Positions 55,226 through 64,000 of a stretch of DNA of 64,000 nt are shown here, piece after piece. The position numbers and the translations under genes were made by a program. The DNA is taken from assembly GCA_041389885.1 (NCBI GenBank), contig JAWKRB010000030.1, positions 31,631-95,630 on the forward strand. The letters run 5' to 3'. The stretch is from JAWKRB01 sp041389885. GTDB lineage: Bacteria > Myxococcota_A > Polyangia > Polyangiales > Ga0077539. Position 1 is the stretch's first letter. Every line of letters begins with the position of its first letter. Below the pieces are notes generated by a model that was not told the origin of the DNA, ran no database searches, and was given only the letters and a program-made list of their open reading frames with translations.

Positions 55226-56152
55226 TCAGTCGTCGCCCTCGGCCGACCAGGCGACGACGCGGTCGCGCCCGGTGCGCTTCGCGCGGTAGAGCGCGCGGTC
55301 GGCGCGGTCGACGACGTCGCCCGGTGAGGTCGCCTCGCGGCCGTCGTGCCAGGCGACGCCGAAGCTCACCGAGAGGCTCAGCGGCGCCGCGCGCTCGAGC
55401 TCGAGGGGCGCGCTGCGCACCGCCTCGCGAAGCCGCTCGGCGAGGGCGAGGGCCTCGTCGAGGGAGGCCGCCGGGGCCAGGGCGATGAGCTCCTCGCCGC
55501 CGTAGCGGTAGAGCGCGCCGCGGTCGGCGAGGGCGTCGCGGAGGCGGTCTGAGGCCAGGCGCAGGGCCCGGTCGCCCACGGCGTGGCCCAGGGTGTCGTT
55601 GACCGACTTGAAGCGGTCGAGGTCGCCCAGGAGCGCGGCGTAGGGGGCGCCTTCGCGGTGGAGGGCGGCGTGGGCCTCGTCGAAGCTCCGGCGGTTGCCG
55701 ATGTCGAGGAGCACGTCGGTCGACGCCGAGCGGGCGAGGCGCTCGTTGGCGCGCTGGAGCTCGGCGTTGCGGACGGCGACCTCGTCTTGAAGCGCGAGGA
55801 CCCTGCAGCCCACGGCGATGCGCGCGCGGAGCTCGGCCTGCGAGAAGGGCTTGCCCACGAAGTCGTCGGCGCCCGCGTCGAGGCCCGCGACGACGAACTC
55901 GGGGTCGCGGTACGCGCTCAGCAGGATCACGTAGACGTACTCCTTCTGCTCCCGGAGCCGCGCGCAGAGGGTGGGCCCGTCGAGGCCGGGCATGGCCCAG
56001 TCGCTGAGCACGATCCGCGCGCCGCTCTCCCGCGCGAGGCGGAGCGCCGAGGCGCCGTCCTCGCACGCGATGACCTCGTATCCCCAGTGGGAGAGGGTCT
56101 TCGTGAGCATGATGCGGGTCAGGCGGTCGTCCTCGGCGACCAGGAGCTTCAT
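55226..56152 (-). CDS. Response regulator-diguanylate cyclase (REC-GGDEF)
   Basis: 308 residues. REC domain (1-120): LLVAEDD (acidic pocket), VLSDWAMPGLDG (phosphoacceptor Asp), LSAYRD (Thr/Ser position) and GKPF (Lys). GGDEF domain (about 140-300): RYGGEELIALAP, i.e. GGEEL, an active signature, with LLDIGNRRSFDE and GDLDRFKSVNDTLGH. No RxxD inhibitory site precedes GGEEL. It makes cyclic-di-GMP when phosphorylated by an unseen kinase. It is divergent from boxC (137 bases). Confidence 0.93.
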   Translation of the reverse strand: MKLLVAEDDRLTRIMLTKTLSHWGYEVIACEDGASALRLARESGARIVLSDWAMPGLDGPTLCARLREQKEYVYVILLSAYRDPEFVVAGLDAGADDFVGKPFSQAELRARIAVGCRVLALQDEVAVRNAELQRANERLARSASTDVLLDIGNRRSFDEAHAALHREGAPYAALLGDLDRFKSVNDTLGHAVGDRALRLASDRLRDALADRGALYRYGGEELIALAPAASLDEALALAERLREAVRSAPLELERAAPLSLSVSFGVAWHDGREATSPGDVVDRADRALYRAKRTGRDRVVAWSAEGDD

Positions 56153-56289
56153 CGTGGCCGGGAGCGTTCCACGAATCCGCGGGGGCGGCGAGAATGCGCC
56201 GAGGAATCGCCCGCGCGGGCGCGGCGCGGCGGCATCGGGCGCCGCGGGCGTTGCGGGTCTGCCGCGGGTTCGCGTAGCTTCCGCGCGTC

Positions 56290-57960
<1,671 letters not shown>

Positions 57961-58032
57961 TCGCCGGGTCGACGCATCCCACGAACGTAGGAATCCCGCG
58001 CCGCGTGGCGCCGTCTTGAGAGGTGGTTCTCG

Positions 58033-59457
58033 ATGTCTTCAGTGGTCAATGACACCCGGATCCCGAACAACGTCGACCTTTCCTCCGACAAGCGCCTGCA
58101 GCGCGCGCTCGAGGAGTGGCAGCCCAACTTCATCAAGTGGTGGGTCGAAATGGGCCCCGAGGGCTTTCAGCAGGACGACGTCTTTCTGCGCACGGCGATC
58201 TCGGTGGACCACGAGGGCTGGGCGCACTTCGACTACGTGAAGATGCCCGAGTACCGCTGGGGGATCTTTCTCTCCGACCCCGTCGCCGACCGCACCATCG
58301 CCTGCGGCGACGACTACGGAAAGCCCGTGTGGCAGCAGGTGCCCGGAGAGCACCGCAACACCCTCCGGCGGCTGATCGTGACCCAGGGCGACACCGAGCC
58401 CGCGAGCGTCGAGCAGCAGCGACTGCTCGGCATGACCTGCCCCTCGCTCTACGACCTGCGGAACCTGTTTCAGGTAAACGTCGAGGAGGGCAGGCACCTC
58501 TGGGCGATGGTCTACCTGCTCCACTCGTTCTTCGGCCGCGACGGGCGCGAGGAGGCCGAGGGGCTGCTGGAGCGACGCAGCGGCGACCCCGACAAGCCCC
58601 GCATCCTCGGGACCTTCAACGAGCCCTGCCAGGACTGGCTCTCGTTCTTCATGTTCACGTTCTTCACCGACCGCGACGGGAAGTACCAGCTCCTCGCCCT
58701 CGCCGAGAGCGCCTTCGACCCGCTCTCGCGCACCACCCGCTTCATGCTCACCGAGGAGGCCCACCACATGTTCGTGGGCGAGACCGGCGTGCTGCGCGTG
58801 GTGCAGCGCGCCTGCGAGCTCGCGAAGCTCGACCCCAACGGCGACGCGCGCGCCCAGGGCGGCATCGACCTCGAGACCGTGCAGCGCTACCTGAATTTCT
58901 GGTTCTCGAGCTCCCTCGACCTCTTCGGCGCCGAGGTGTCGTCCAACGCGTCGAGCTTCTTCGCCGCGGGCCTCAAGGGCCGCGCCAAGGAGGCGCAGCA
59001 CGAGGACCACGTGGTGCTCGAGGGGGTCTACCCGATGGACGTTCCCCGCGAGGGCGCGCTCCACCGCGAGGAGGTCGCGCTGCGCACGGCGATGAACGAG
59101 GTGCTCCGTGATGAGTACGTCGAGGACTGCCAGCGCGGCGTCGACAAGTGGAACCGCACCATCGCCGAGCAGGGCGTCGACTTCACCCTCACGCTGCCCT
59201 CGCGGCGCTTCAACCGCGCGCAGGGGCTGTACGCGGGCATGCGCTTCGACACCCGCGGGGCGATGATCGACGAGGCGCAGTGGCAGGCGCGGCGCGACGA
59301 GTTCCTCCCCAGCGACGCCGACCGCGCGTACGTGCGGAGCCTGATGACCCGCCCCGTGTACGAGCCGGGCAAGATGGCGCACTGGATCGCCCCGCCCAAG
59401 CAGGGCATCCGCGGCCGCGGCCTCGATTTCGAGTACGTGCGCCACCAGCCCGCCTGA
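58033..59457 (+). CDS. boxB: Benzoyl-CoA 2,3-epoxidase subunit B
   Basis: 474 residues. Diiron oxygenase component that epoxidises benzoyl-CoA with O2 and electrons from BoxA. The metal ligands lie in QVNVEEGRHLWAMVYLL (Glu/His) and MLTEEAHHMFVGE (Glu, His-His). RIPNNVDLSSDKRLQRALE at the start and WNRTIAEQGVDFTLTLPSRRFNR near the end are family-specific. BoxA reductase, BoxE/thiolase and benzoate-CoA ligase are absent from this window. Confidence 0.95.
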   Translation: MSSVVNDTRIPNNVDLSSDKRLQRALEEWQPNFIKWWVEMGPEGFQQDDVFLRTAISVDHEGWAHFDYVKMPEYRWGIFLSDPVADRTIACGDDYGKPVWQQVPGEHRNTLRRLIVTQGDTEPASVEQQRLLGMTCPSLYDLRNLFQVNVEEGRHLWAMVYLLHSFFGRDGREEAEGLLERRSGDPDKPRILGTFNEPCQDWLSFFMFTFFTDRDGKYQLLALAESAFDPLSRTTRFMLTEEAHHMFVGETGVLRVVQRACELAKLDPNGDARAQGGIDLETVQRYLNFWFSSSLDLFGAEVSSNASSFFAAGLKGRAKEAQHEDHVVLEGVYPMDVPREGALHREEVALRTAMNEVLRDEYVEDCQRGVDKWNRTIAEQGVDFTLTLPSRRFNRAQGLYAGMRFDTRGAMIDEAQWQARRDEFLPSDADRAYVRSLMTRPVYEPGKMAHWIAPPKQGIRGRGLDFEYVRHQPA

Positions 59458-59464
59458 GCGGCGG

Positions 59465-61165
59465 TCAGCGCACCCGCAGGCTCCCGTGCCCGCTGAGCGC
59501 CAGGGCCGCGAGAAAATCGCGGTCCTGGTCGGGGCCGACGCCCACGACGTCGAGGCGGGTGCGCGACGAGATCCCCTGCACGAAGCCCAGGAGCCCACGA
59601 CCATCCTCGGCGTCGCCGCTCGGTCGCCCGTCGGAGATCATCACGATCTGCTCCGGGCGCATCGACGCCGCGAGCTCGATCGCCTCGGCGGGGTGCGTCT
59701 CGTCCGCCGGCCGCAGCGCGACCAGCCAGCGAATCGCCTCGTCGAGGCTCGCGGCGTCGATGGTCCTCGGCGCGCTCCAGATCGAGCGCGCGCGGGTGCT
59801 GAACGCGATGAGGTTCACCGAGGTGCCCTCGGGGAGCGACGCGAGCACCTTCACCAGCTCCGCGCGGGCGACGTCGAGCTTCGTCGGGCGGGCCTCGGGG
59901 CCGAGCTCGAACCACACCGCGGCGGGGTCGAGGTCGCGCATCGAGTACGACACGTCGAGCAGCAGCGCCACCGAGCGCCCCACCACCGGCACCGCGTAGA
60001 CCGCGGGGTCGGCGCTCTCGGCCTGGCGAATCGACACCTGCACCGCCGACGCGAGCCGCAGCGACTCGGGGCTGCCCTCGGGCGCCGCGAGGATCAGCGC
60101 GTCCAGCGCCCCCATCACCCGCGCCGACAGCGCCACCGGAGAGCTCGCCAGCGGCGAAGACGGCGCGTCGCCCGTGAGCGCGAGGCGCATGTCGCCCTGC
60201 ACGGTCACGCTCACCCGGAGCGTGGCGTCGGAGGGCGTCCAGACCGCCACGCCCTGCGGGTTCGCGCCCTCGGTCGAGGCGACCACCGAGCCGCCCTCGA
60301 CCCGGCAGCGCCAGCGCCGCCCGCGGCCGTCTTCGAGGAGCAGCACGCCGCCGCCGACCTCGACGCGCGCCGACGCGCGGCCCGAGGCCCTGGCGCTCAG
60401 CCCGCCCGCGCCGCCGCGGGGGTCGAGGCGACCGTCGATCACCCGCAGCCCGCGAAGGTCCGGGGCGCCGTCGACGCGCACGGTCCCGCCGCCGAGCACG
60501 TCGGCCCCGCCGCCGACCGCGACCCGCACGACGCCCACCTCGACGCCGACGCCGATGCGCACCGAAGCCTCTGCGGGAGAAGCGGTCGCGACGACCTCGG
60601 GGGTCGCCCGCACCGCGCTCACCACCACGCCGCCGGAGGTCACCGCGCAGCGGCCCTGGCCCCGCGACGCGACGGTGAGCTCCCCCGCGCCGACGCGCAG
60701 CGAGCGCCCGGTGCTCGTGCTGAGGTCGCCGTCGACGACGCGGAACGACGTCGCGTCGGCCCCGGCGCGCACGCGCAGGGTGCCGCCCGAGATCGACCCG
60801 CCGTTGAGCGCCCCCTCGGCGCCCGAGACGCGCAGGGCGCCCTCGGCCACGGTGCTCACCCGCGCGCCCGTCGCCTCATCGACGAGGACCACCTCGGCGA
60901 GGCGCACGCTCAGCCCTCCCGCGACCCACGTCGACGCCGGGGTGTGAACAGGAGACGGGGGGGCGGTCTGTGAATCCTCCGACCCACCCGCGGCCAGCGC
61001 CGCGATGCCCGCGGCGAGCGCGCCCGCCGCGGCGACGGCGCGGCCGTCTCCCCGAACGCTCGCGCGAACGCCCGTGCCGTCCGCGGAAGACTGCACGCGG
61101 AGCTGCCCCGCGCAGCCATAGGCCGAGGTGAGGATCAAGAGCGAGAGGGCGGCGTGGTGCTTCAT
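59465..61165 (-). CDS. Lipoprotein with C-terminal von Willebrand factor A domain
   Basis: 566 residues. MKHHAALSLLILTSAYGC gives Cys18 as lipid anchor. Residues 70-340 are beta-rich with recurrent G(T/S)(L/V)RV.(A/D)G..DL(R)... units, suggesting an unusual repeat fold. The VWA domain (about 390-560) has the MIDAS motif DVSYSM, a conserved Thr in ADETHPAEA, and ISDGRPSG. VWA domains mediate metal-dependent protein contacts. Surface exposure inferred; no partner visible. Confidence 0.75.
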   Translation of the reverse strand: MKHHAALSLLILTSAYGCAGQLRVQSSADGTGVRASVRGDGRAVAAAGALAAGIAALAAGGSEDSQTAPPSPVHTPASTWVAGGLSVRLAEVVLVDEATGARVSTVAEGALRVSGAEGALNGGSISGGTLRVRAGADATSFRVVDGDLSTSTGRSLRVGAGELTVASRGQGRCAVTSGGVVVSAVRATPEVVATASPAEASVRIGVGVEVGVVRVAVGGGADVLGGGTVRVDGAPDLRGLRVIDGRLDPRGGAGGLSARASGRASARVEVGGGVLLLEDGRGRRWRCRVEGGSVVASTEGANPQGVAVWTPSDATLRVSVTVQGDMRLALTGDAPSSPLASSPVALSARVMGALDALILAAPEGSPESLRLASAVQVSIRQAESADPAVYAVPVVGRSVALLLDVSYSMRDLDPAAVWFELGPEARPTKLDVARAELVKVLASLPEGTSVNLIAFSTRARSIWSAPRTIDAASLDEAIRWLVALRPADETHPAEAIELAASMRPEQIVMISDGRPSGDAEDGRGLLGFVQGISSRTRLDVVGVGPDQDRDFLAALALSGHGSLRVR

Positions 61166-61212
61166 CGGGAGCTTCTCCTGAGGGGAGGGTTCTCACGATG
61201 CGTGCCAGGGCC

Positions 61213-62385
61213 TCAGGTGGGCTGCGCAGGGGCCGAAGGCGGGGGCTGACGGGCTCCTCCCTCGGCGGGCGCAGGGGCGGGCGCTGGGGGCGCCGTCGGG
61301 GCCGCGGCGGGGGCCTGCACCTCTGGGGGAGGGGGCTCTCCGGGCGCCGCGGCGATGAGCTCGGCGCGGAGGGCGGGGTACACGCCGGGGTCGACGGGCC
61401 GGGCGAGGGCGCGTCGCAGCGCGTCGGCGCGCTCCGTCGCTGGGAGCTCGCGGAGCTTCGCGAACACCGGCGGGGGCACCGCGCCACCCCGGGCGAGGGA
61501 CGCGAGCAGGGCGTCGAGGGAGGTGCGGCGCACCTCGGGGCGGGCGGTTGCGACCGAGGCCCAGGCCCGCTCGAAGTCGGAGTAGGTCGGGTGGCTCAGC
61601 AGGTGGGCCATGGTCGAGTCGCACTGCATCGGCGGCGCCGCGGCCGAGCGCCGCAGGAGGGACATGCAGTGGTGGCGCACCGCGGCCTGCACCACCTGGG
61701 GCTCGACGTCGGCGGGGGGCTCGGGCGCGCCCAGCGCGATGACCGCGGCGCGCGCGACGACCTCGGGCGTGGCGTCGATCATGCGAACGAACTGCTCGAG
61801 GCGGTTCGCGCGGTCGATGACCGGGGCGAGCACGGTGAGCGTGGCGACGTGGCTCCCGAGGCACGCTCCGCACGCGGGGCTGTCGCAGGACGCGGTGTCG
61901 GAGAAGGGCTCGCAGCGGCCGACGCTGGCGAGCACCTCGTCGCGGGAGCGGTCGCACGACTTGGCCATCGCGACGTCGAGCTGCACGCGCCAGCGGATGG
62001 GGGTGTCTCCGTCGCGGAGCGCGGCGCTCAGCACGCCCACGCAGTAGGGCGAGTAGGTGACGCAGCTCGACCCCGGCGCGAGGCCCGCGGTGCAGTGCTC
62101 GAGGGGATAGGTCCCGTCGGGGTGGTGGGTCCGCGCGAACTCGTCGCGCGCGTCGGCGGGCGCGCGCATGAAGCGCTGACGAAACCGCGCGCGGGCTGAG
62201 CGCTGGCTGCGCTGGGACCAGAGCGCGCCGAGCTCCGCGGCGCACGCCCGGCAGGCGGCGTTGGTGCAGGTCGCGGGGTAGGCGGTGAACCCTGGCGAGC
62301 CCTGCGCGCAGGGCGCTTCGGCGCGGCGCGATCGGCTGCACCCGAGGGCGACGAGGATGGAGAGGGCGAGGATGGGGGTACGCAC
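61213..62385 (-). CDS. Cys-rich lipoprotein, function unknown
   Basis: 390 residues from GTG 62385. The signal is ILALSILVALGC (Cys16). The next 200 residues contain about a dozen cysteines (ATCTNAACRAC, SCVTYSPYC, SCDSPACGAC) and a helical middle region. The tail is Pro/Ala rich (PEVQAPAAAPTAPPAPAPAPAE). I recognise no family. It follows the sensor kinase by 60 bases on the same strand. Confidence 0.62.
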   Translation of the reverse strand: MRTPILALSILVALGCSRSRRAEAPCAQGSPGFTAYPATCTNAACRACAAELGALWSQRSQRSARARFRQRFMRAPADARDEFARTHHPDGTYPLEHCTAGLAPGSSCVTYSPYCVGVLSAALRDGDTPIRWRVQLDVAMAKSCDRSRDEVLASVGRCEPFSDTASCDSPACGACLGSHVATLTVLAPVIDRANRLEQFVRMIDATPEVVARAAVIALGAPEPPADVEPQVVQAAVRHHCMSLLRRSAAAPPMQCDSTMAHLLSHPTYSDFERAWASVATARPEVRRTSLDALLASLARGGAVPPPVFAKLRELPATERADALRRALARPVDPGVYPALRAELIAAAPGEPPPPEVQAPAAAPTAPPAPAPAPAEGGARQPPPSAPAQPT

Positions 62386-62444
62386 GTCGTGGCCTCCTGC
62401 GGCGCGGCCAGCGTCGCATGGGACGCGGCGCACATCGAGACTCC

Positions 62445-64000
62445 TCAGCGCGCCGGGGGTTCCCCCGGGGTCGCGTCGTCGGGCTTCGGGCCGAAGGGGT
62501 CGCTGAGCCGCGGGCGCGAGGGGGCCTGCTCGGCGCGGGCGCGAGGGAGGGTGACGGTGAAGGTGGTTCCGCGCTCGGGCTCGCTGGCCACGTCGAGCTG
62601 TCCTCCGTGGGCGCGCACGATGTTGCGGGCGATGGCGAGGCCCAGGCCGGTGCCGTCGGGGCGGGTGGTGAAGAAGGGATCGAACACCCGCGACAGGGCC
62701 TCGGCGGGGATGCCCCTGCCTCGATCCTCGACCGAGAGGCGCACGCTCCCGGCGTCGGAGCGCACGCGCAGGGTCACCGCGGCGTCTCTCGGCGAGGCGT
62801 CGACGGCGTTGTCGAGGAGGTTGAGCACCGCGCGCCGGAGCCGCGCGAGGTCGACGGGGATCACGCACTCGCCGTCGAGCTCGCGCGCGACCTCCACCCG
62901 CACGCCGCGCTCGGCGTAGAGCGTGGCGACGCTGCGGGCGAGGTCGTCGACGAAGTCTCCCATGTCCTCCGCGGCGTAGTTCAGCGCGAGGGGCCGGGCG
63001 TACTCGAGGATCTCGCCCACGGAGCGGGTGAGCCGCGAGATCTCCTCCTGCGCGATGTCGAGGTACTCCCGGTCTGACTCCCCGAGCTCGACGCGCGAGC
63101 TGAGGATCTGCACGTTCATCTGGATCGAGGTGAGGGGCGTGCGGATGTCGTGCGCGAGGGCCGCGGCGAAGGCGCCGAGGGAGGCCAGGCGCCTCGACTC
63201 CTCGAGCTCCTCGGCGAGGCGCACGCGCTGGGTCACGTCGTCGCTGATCACCACCGCGCCCCGCGGCTCGCCGTGGCTGTCTCGAAACGCGGCGAACAGC
63301 AGGTCGTGGTACTGAACCCCTTGCGGCCCAGGGGTTGAGACCGCGACCTGGGCGATGACCGACGACGGGTCCCGCTGCGTCGCGGCGATGGCGTCGCGGG
63401 CCGTGAGGTCGCGCTGCAGGTGCGGGAACAGCTGGTCGAAGCACCCCGACGCGAGGGCCCGCGCGCGGTCGACGCCGGTGTGGACCTCCATCGCGCGGTT
63501 CCAGCTCCGCACCTTGAGGTCGGGGGCGACGGTGGCGACGCCCACGGGCAGCGACTCGACGAGGTTCTCGAGGAACGCGCGGTAGTCCGCGAGCTCCCGC
63601 GCGGCGAGGGCGGCGTCGGCGTAGAGCACGAAATTCTGCAGCTTGAGCGCGAGGTGCTCGCAGAGCCGCACGCAGAGCATCGTGCGCGCGCGGGGCAGCG
63701 CGGCGACGCCCGAGACCACGACGAAGCCGAAGAGCATCTCGTCTCGCCGCACCGGGATCACCAGGGCGACGCGCTCGGCGGTCATCCAGCCGCTCAGCGA
63801 CGAGGGCAGCTCAGGGTGGTGCTCGGCGCTCCAGAAGGGCTCGGCGCGGTCCCGCGCGGCGGCCAGCAGCACGGCGGGCGGTCGGTCGAGGGCGTCGATC
63901 AGCGGCTGGTTCTGCAGAAAGCGAATCTCGCCCCCGCTCGCCTCCCGCAGCGCCGAGGTGACCAGCTCCAGCACCTCGCCGGGGTCCACGAGGCGCCCCG
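62445..64000 (-). CDS. Sensor histidine kinase with GAF-like and PAS domains, 5' end beyond window
   Basis: At least 518 residues; the frame is open through the right edge (GRLVDPGEVLELV), so the start is probably outside, though GTG 63989 is possible. Order: GAF-like region (about 20-150), PAS domain (ESLPVGVATVAPDLKVRSWNRAME, then PAC), HisKA with phospho-His in AAALAHDIRTPLTSIQM, and HATPase with N box LLDNAVDA, G1 DRGRGIPAEAL and G2 GTGLGLAIARNIV. No response regulator is adjacent in view. Confidence 0.9.
   Translation of the reverse strand, partial: GRLVDPGEVLELVTSALREASGGEIRFLQNQPLIDALDRPPAVLLAAARDRAEPFWSAEHHPELPSSLSGWMTAERVALVIPVRRDEMLFGFVVVSGVAALPRARTMLCVRLCEHLALKLQNFVLYADAALAARELADYRAFLENLVESLPVGVATVAPDLKVRSWNRAMEVHTGVDRARALASGCFDQLFPHLQRDLTARDAIAATQRDPSSVIAQVAVSTPGPQGVQYHDLLFAAFRDSHGEPRGAVVISDDVTQRVRLAEELEESRRLASLGAFAAALAHDIRTPLTSIQMNVQILSSRVELGESDREYLDIAQEEISRLTRSVGEILEYARPLALNYAAEDMGDFVDDLARSVATLYAERGVRVEVARELDGECVIPVDLARLRRAVLNLLDNAVDASPRDAAVTLRVRSDAGSVRLSVEDRGRGIPAEALSRVFDPFFTTRPDGTGLGLAIARNIVRAHGGQLDVASEPERGTTFTVTLPRARAEQAPSRPRLSDPFGPKPDDATPGEPPAR

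Noticed and set aside
50410..55488. Single 1,692-codon frame including hrpA
   Set aside because: After about 53,802 this frame loses helicase similarity and runs antisense through the desaturase; the true C-terminus is in the next frame.

Overview
The window is high-GC DNA with tightly packed genes, short intergenic gaps and frequent four-base GTGA/ATGA-type gene overlaps. The gene content points to a Gram-negative, probably myxobacterial (Myxococcota, Polyangiales/Sandaracinaceae-like) chromosome. The evidence is many lipoproteins with Asp/Ala-rich spacers after the lipobox, a MopE-type CNGVDDDCN motif, a PilA pilin, an aerobic benzoyl-CoA (box) gene pair, a secreted amylase and PPC-repeat proteins. 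I see no rRNA, tRNA, CRISPR array, insertion sequence, phage gene or origin.

Layout. 1-5.0 kb: trehalose locus (GH15 hydrolase diverging from a membrane-anchored trehalose-6-phosphate synthase, then OtsB and a MarR regulator). 5.0-9.3 kb: an amino-acid ABC transporter with a fused binding-protein/permease, then two lipoproteins; this stretch is riddled with reading-frame breaks. 9.4-15 kb: NAD-type isocitrate dehydrogenase, PI-PLC-like lipoprotein, OPT transporter, tandem PTH2 protein, methyltransferase. 15-21 kb: PPC-repeat lipoprotein, winged-helix protein, DUF1517-like protein, one unknown. 21-28.5 kb: PilA pilin, aminotransferase plus MatB-like ligase, TerB, GNAT, FadD, RsgA. 28.5-36.4 kb: a lipoprotein with Fam20-like kinase residues, a hydrolase, a ferritin-like lipoprotein, a DsbA-family protein, a CehA/McbA-type PHP lipoprotein, and an unknown overlapping pair. 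36.4-42 kb: ion transporter, DUF1641 + sulfide:quinone oxidoreductase-like pair, GH13 amylase lipoprotein. 42-44 kb: RRM protein with a clear sigma-70-like promoter, MOT1 molybdate transporter. 44-47.8 kb: the most interesting locus, a four-gene operon on the minus strand: radical SAM/SPASM enzyme, two paralogous small proteins, second radical SAM/SPASM enzyme. 47.9-64 kb: ArgH, NTF-like lipoprotein of unknown role, HrpA helicase, desaturase, response regulator-diguanylate cyclase, BoxC, BoxB, VWA lipoprotein, another lipoprotein, and a sensor histidine kinase running off the right edge.

The candidate undescribed system is the 43,994-47,797 operon. The two small proteins share a Cys4 zinc-ribbon-like leader, a conserved RLSRAAAFAF block leading into a lipobox-like VAGCSS, an acidic/Thr linker, and a C-terminal array of YG[A/G/I]Pxx-D-[A/S]-G repeats. 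In one of them the three Tyr residues fall exactly 20 residues apart. This looks like a duplicated substrate-maturase pair, in which radical SAM/SPASM enzymes modify repeated Tyr/Gly/Pro motifs on an exported lipoprotein-like carrier.

Sequence quality matters here. Frameshifts cluster at 5.2-7.7 kb and 45.0-45.4 kb and occur singly at about 13,288, 33,016 and 53,802. The three clearest cases look like one base lost from a C/G run. I read most as consensus errors rather than pseudogenes.
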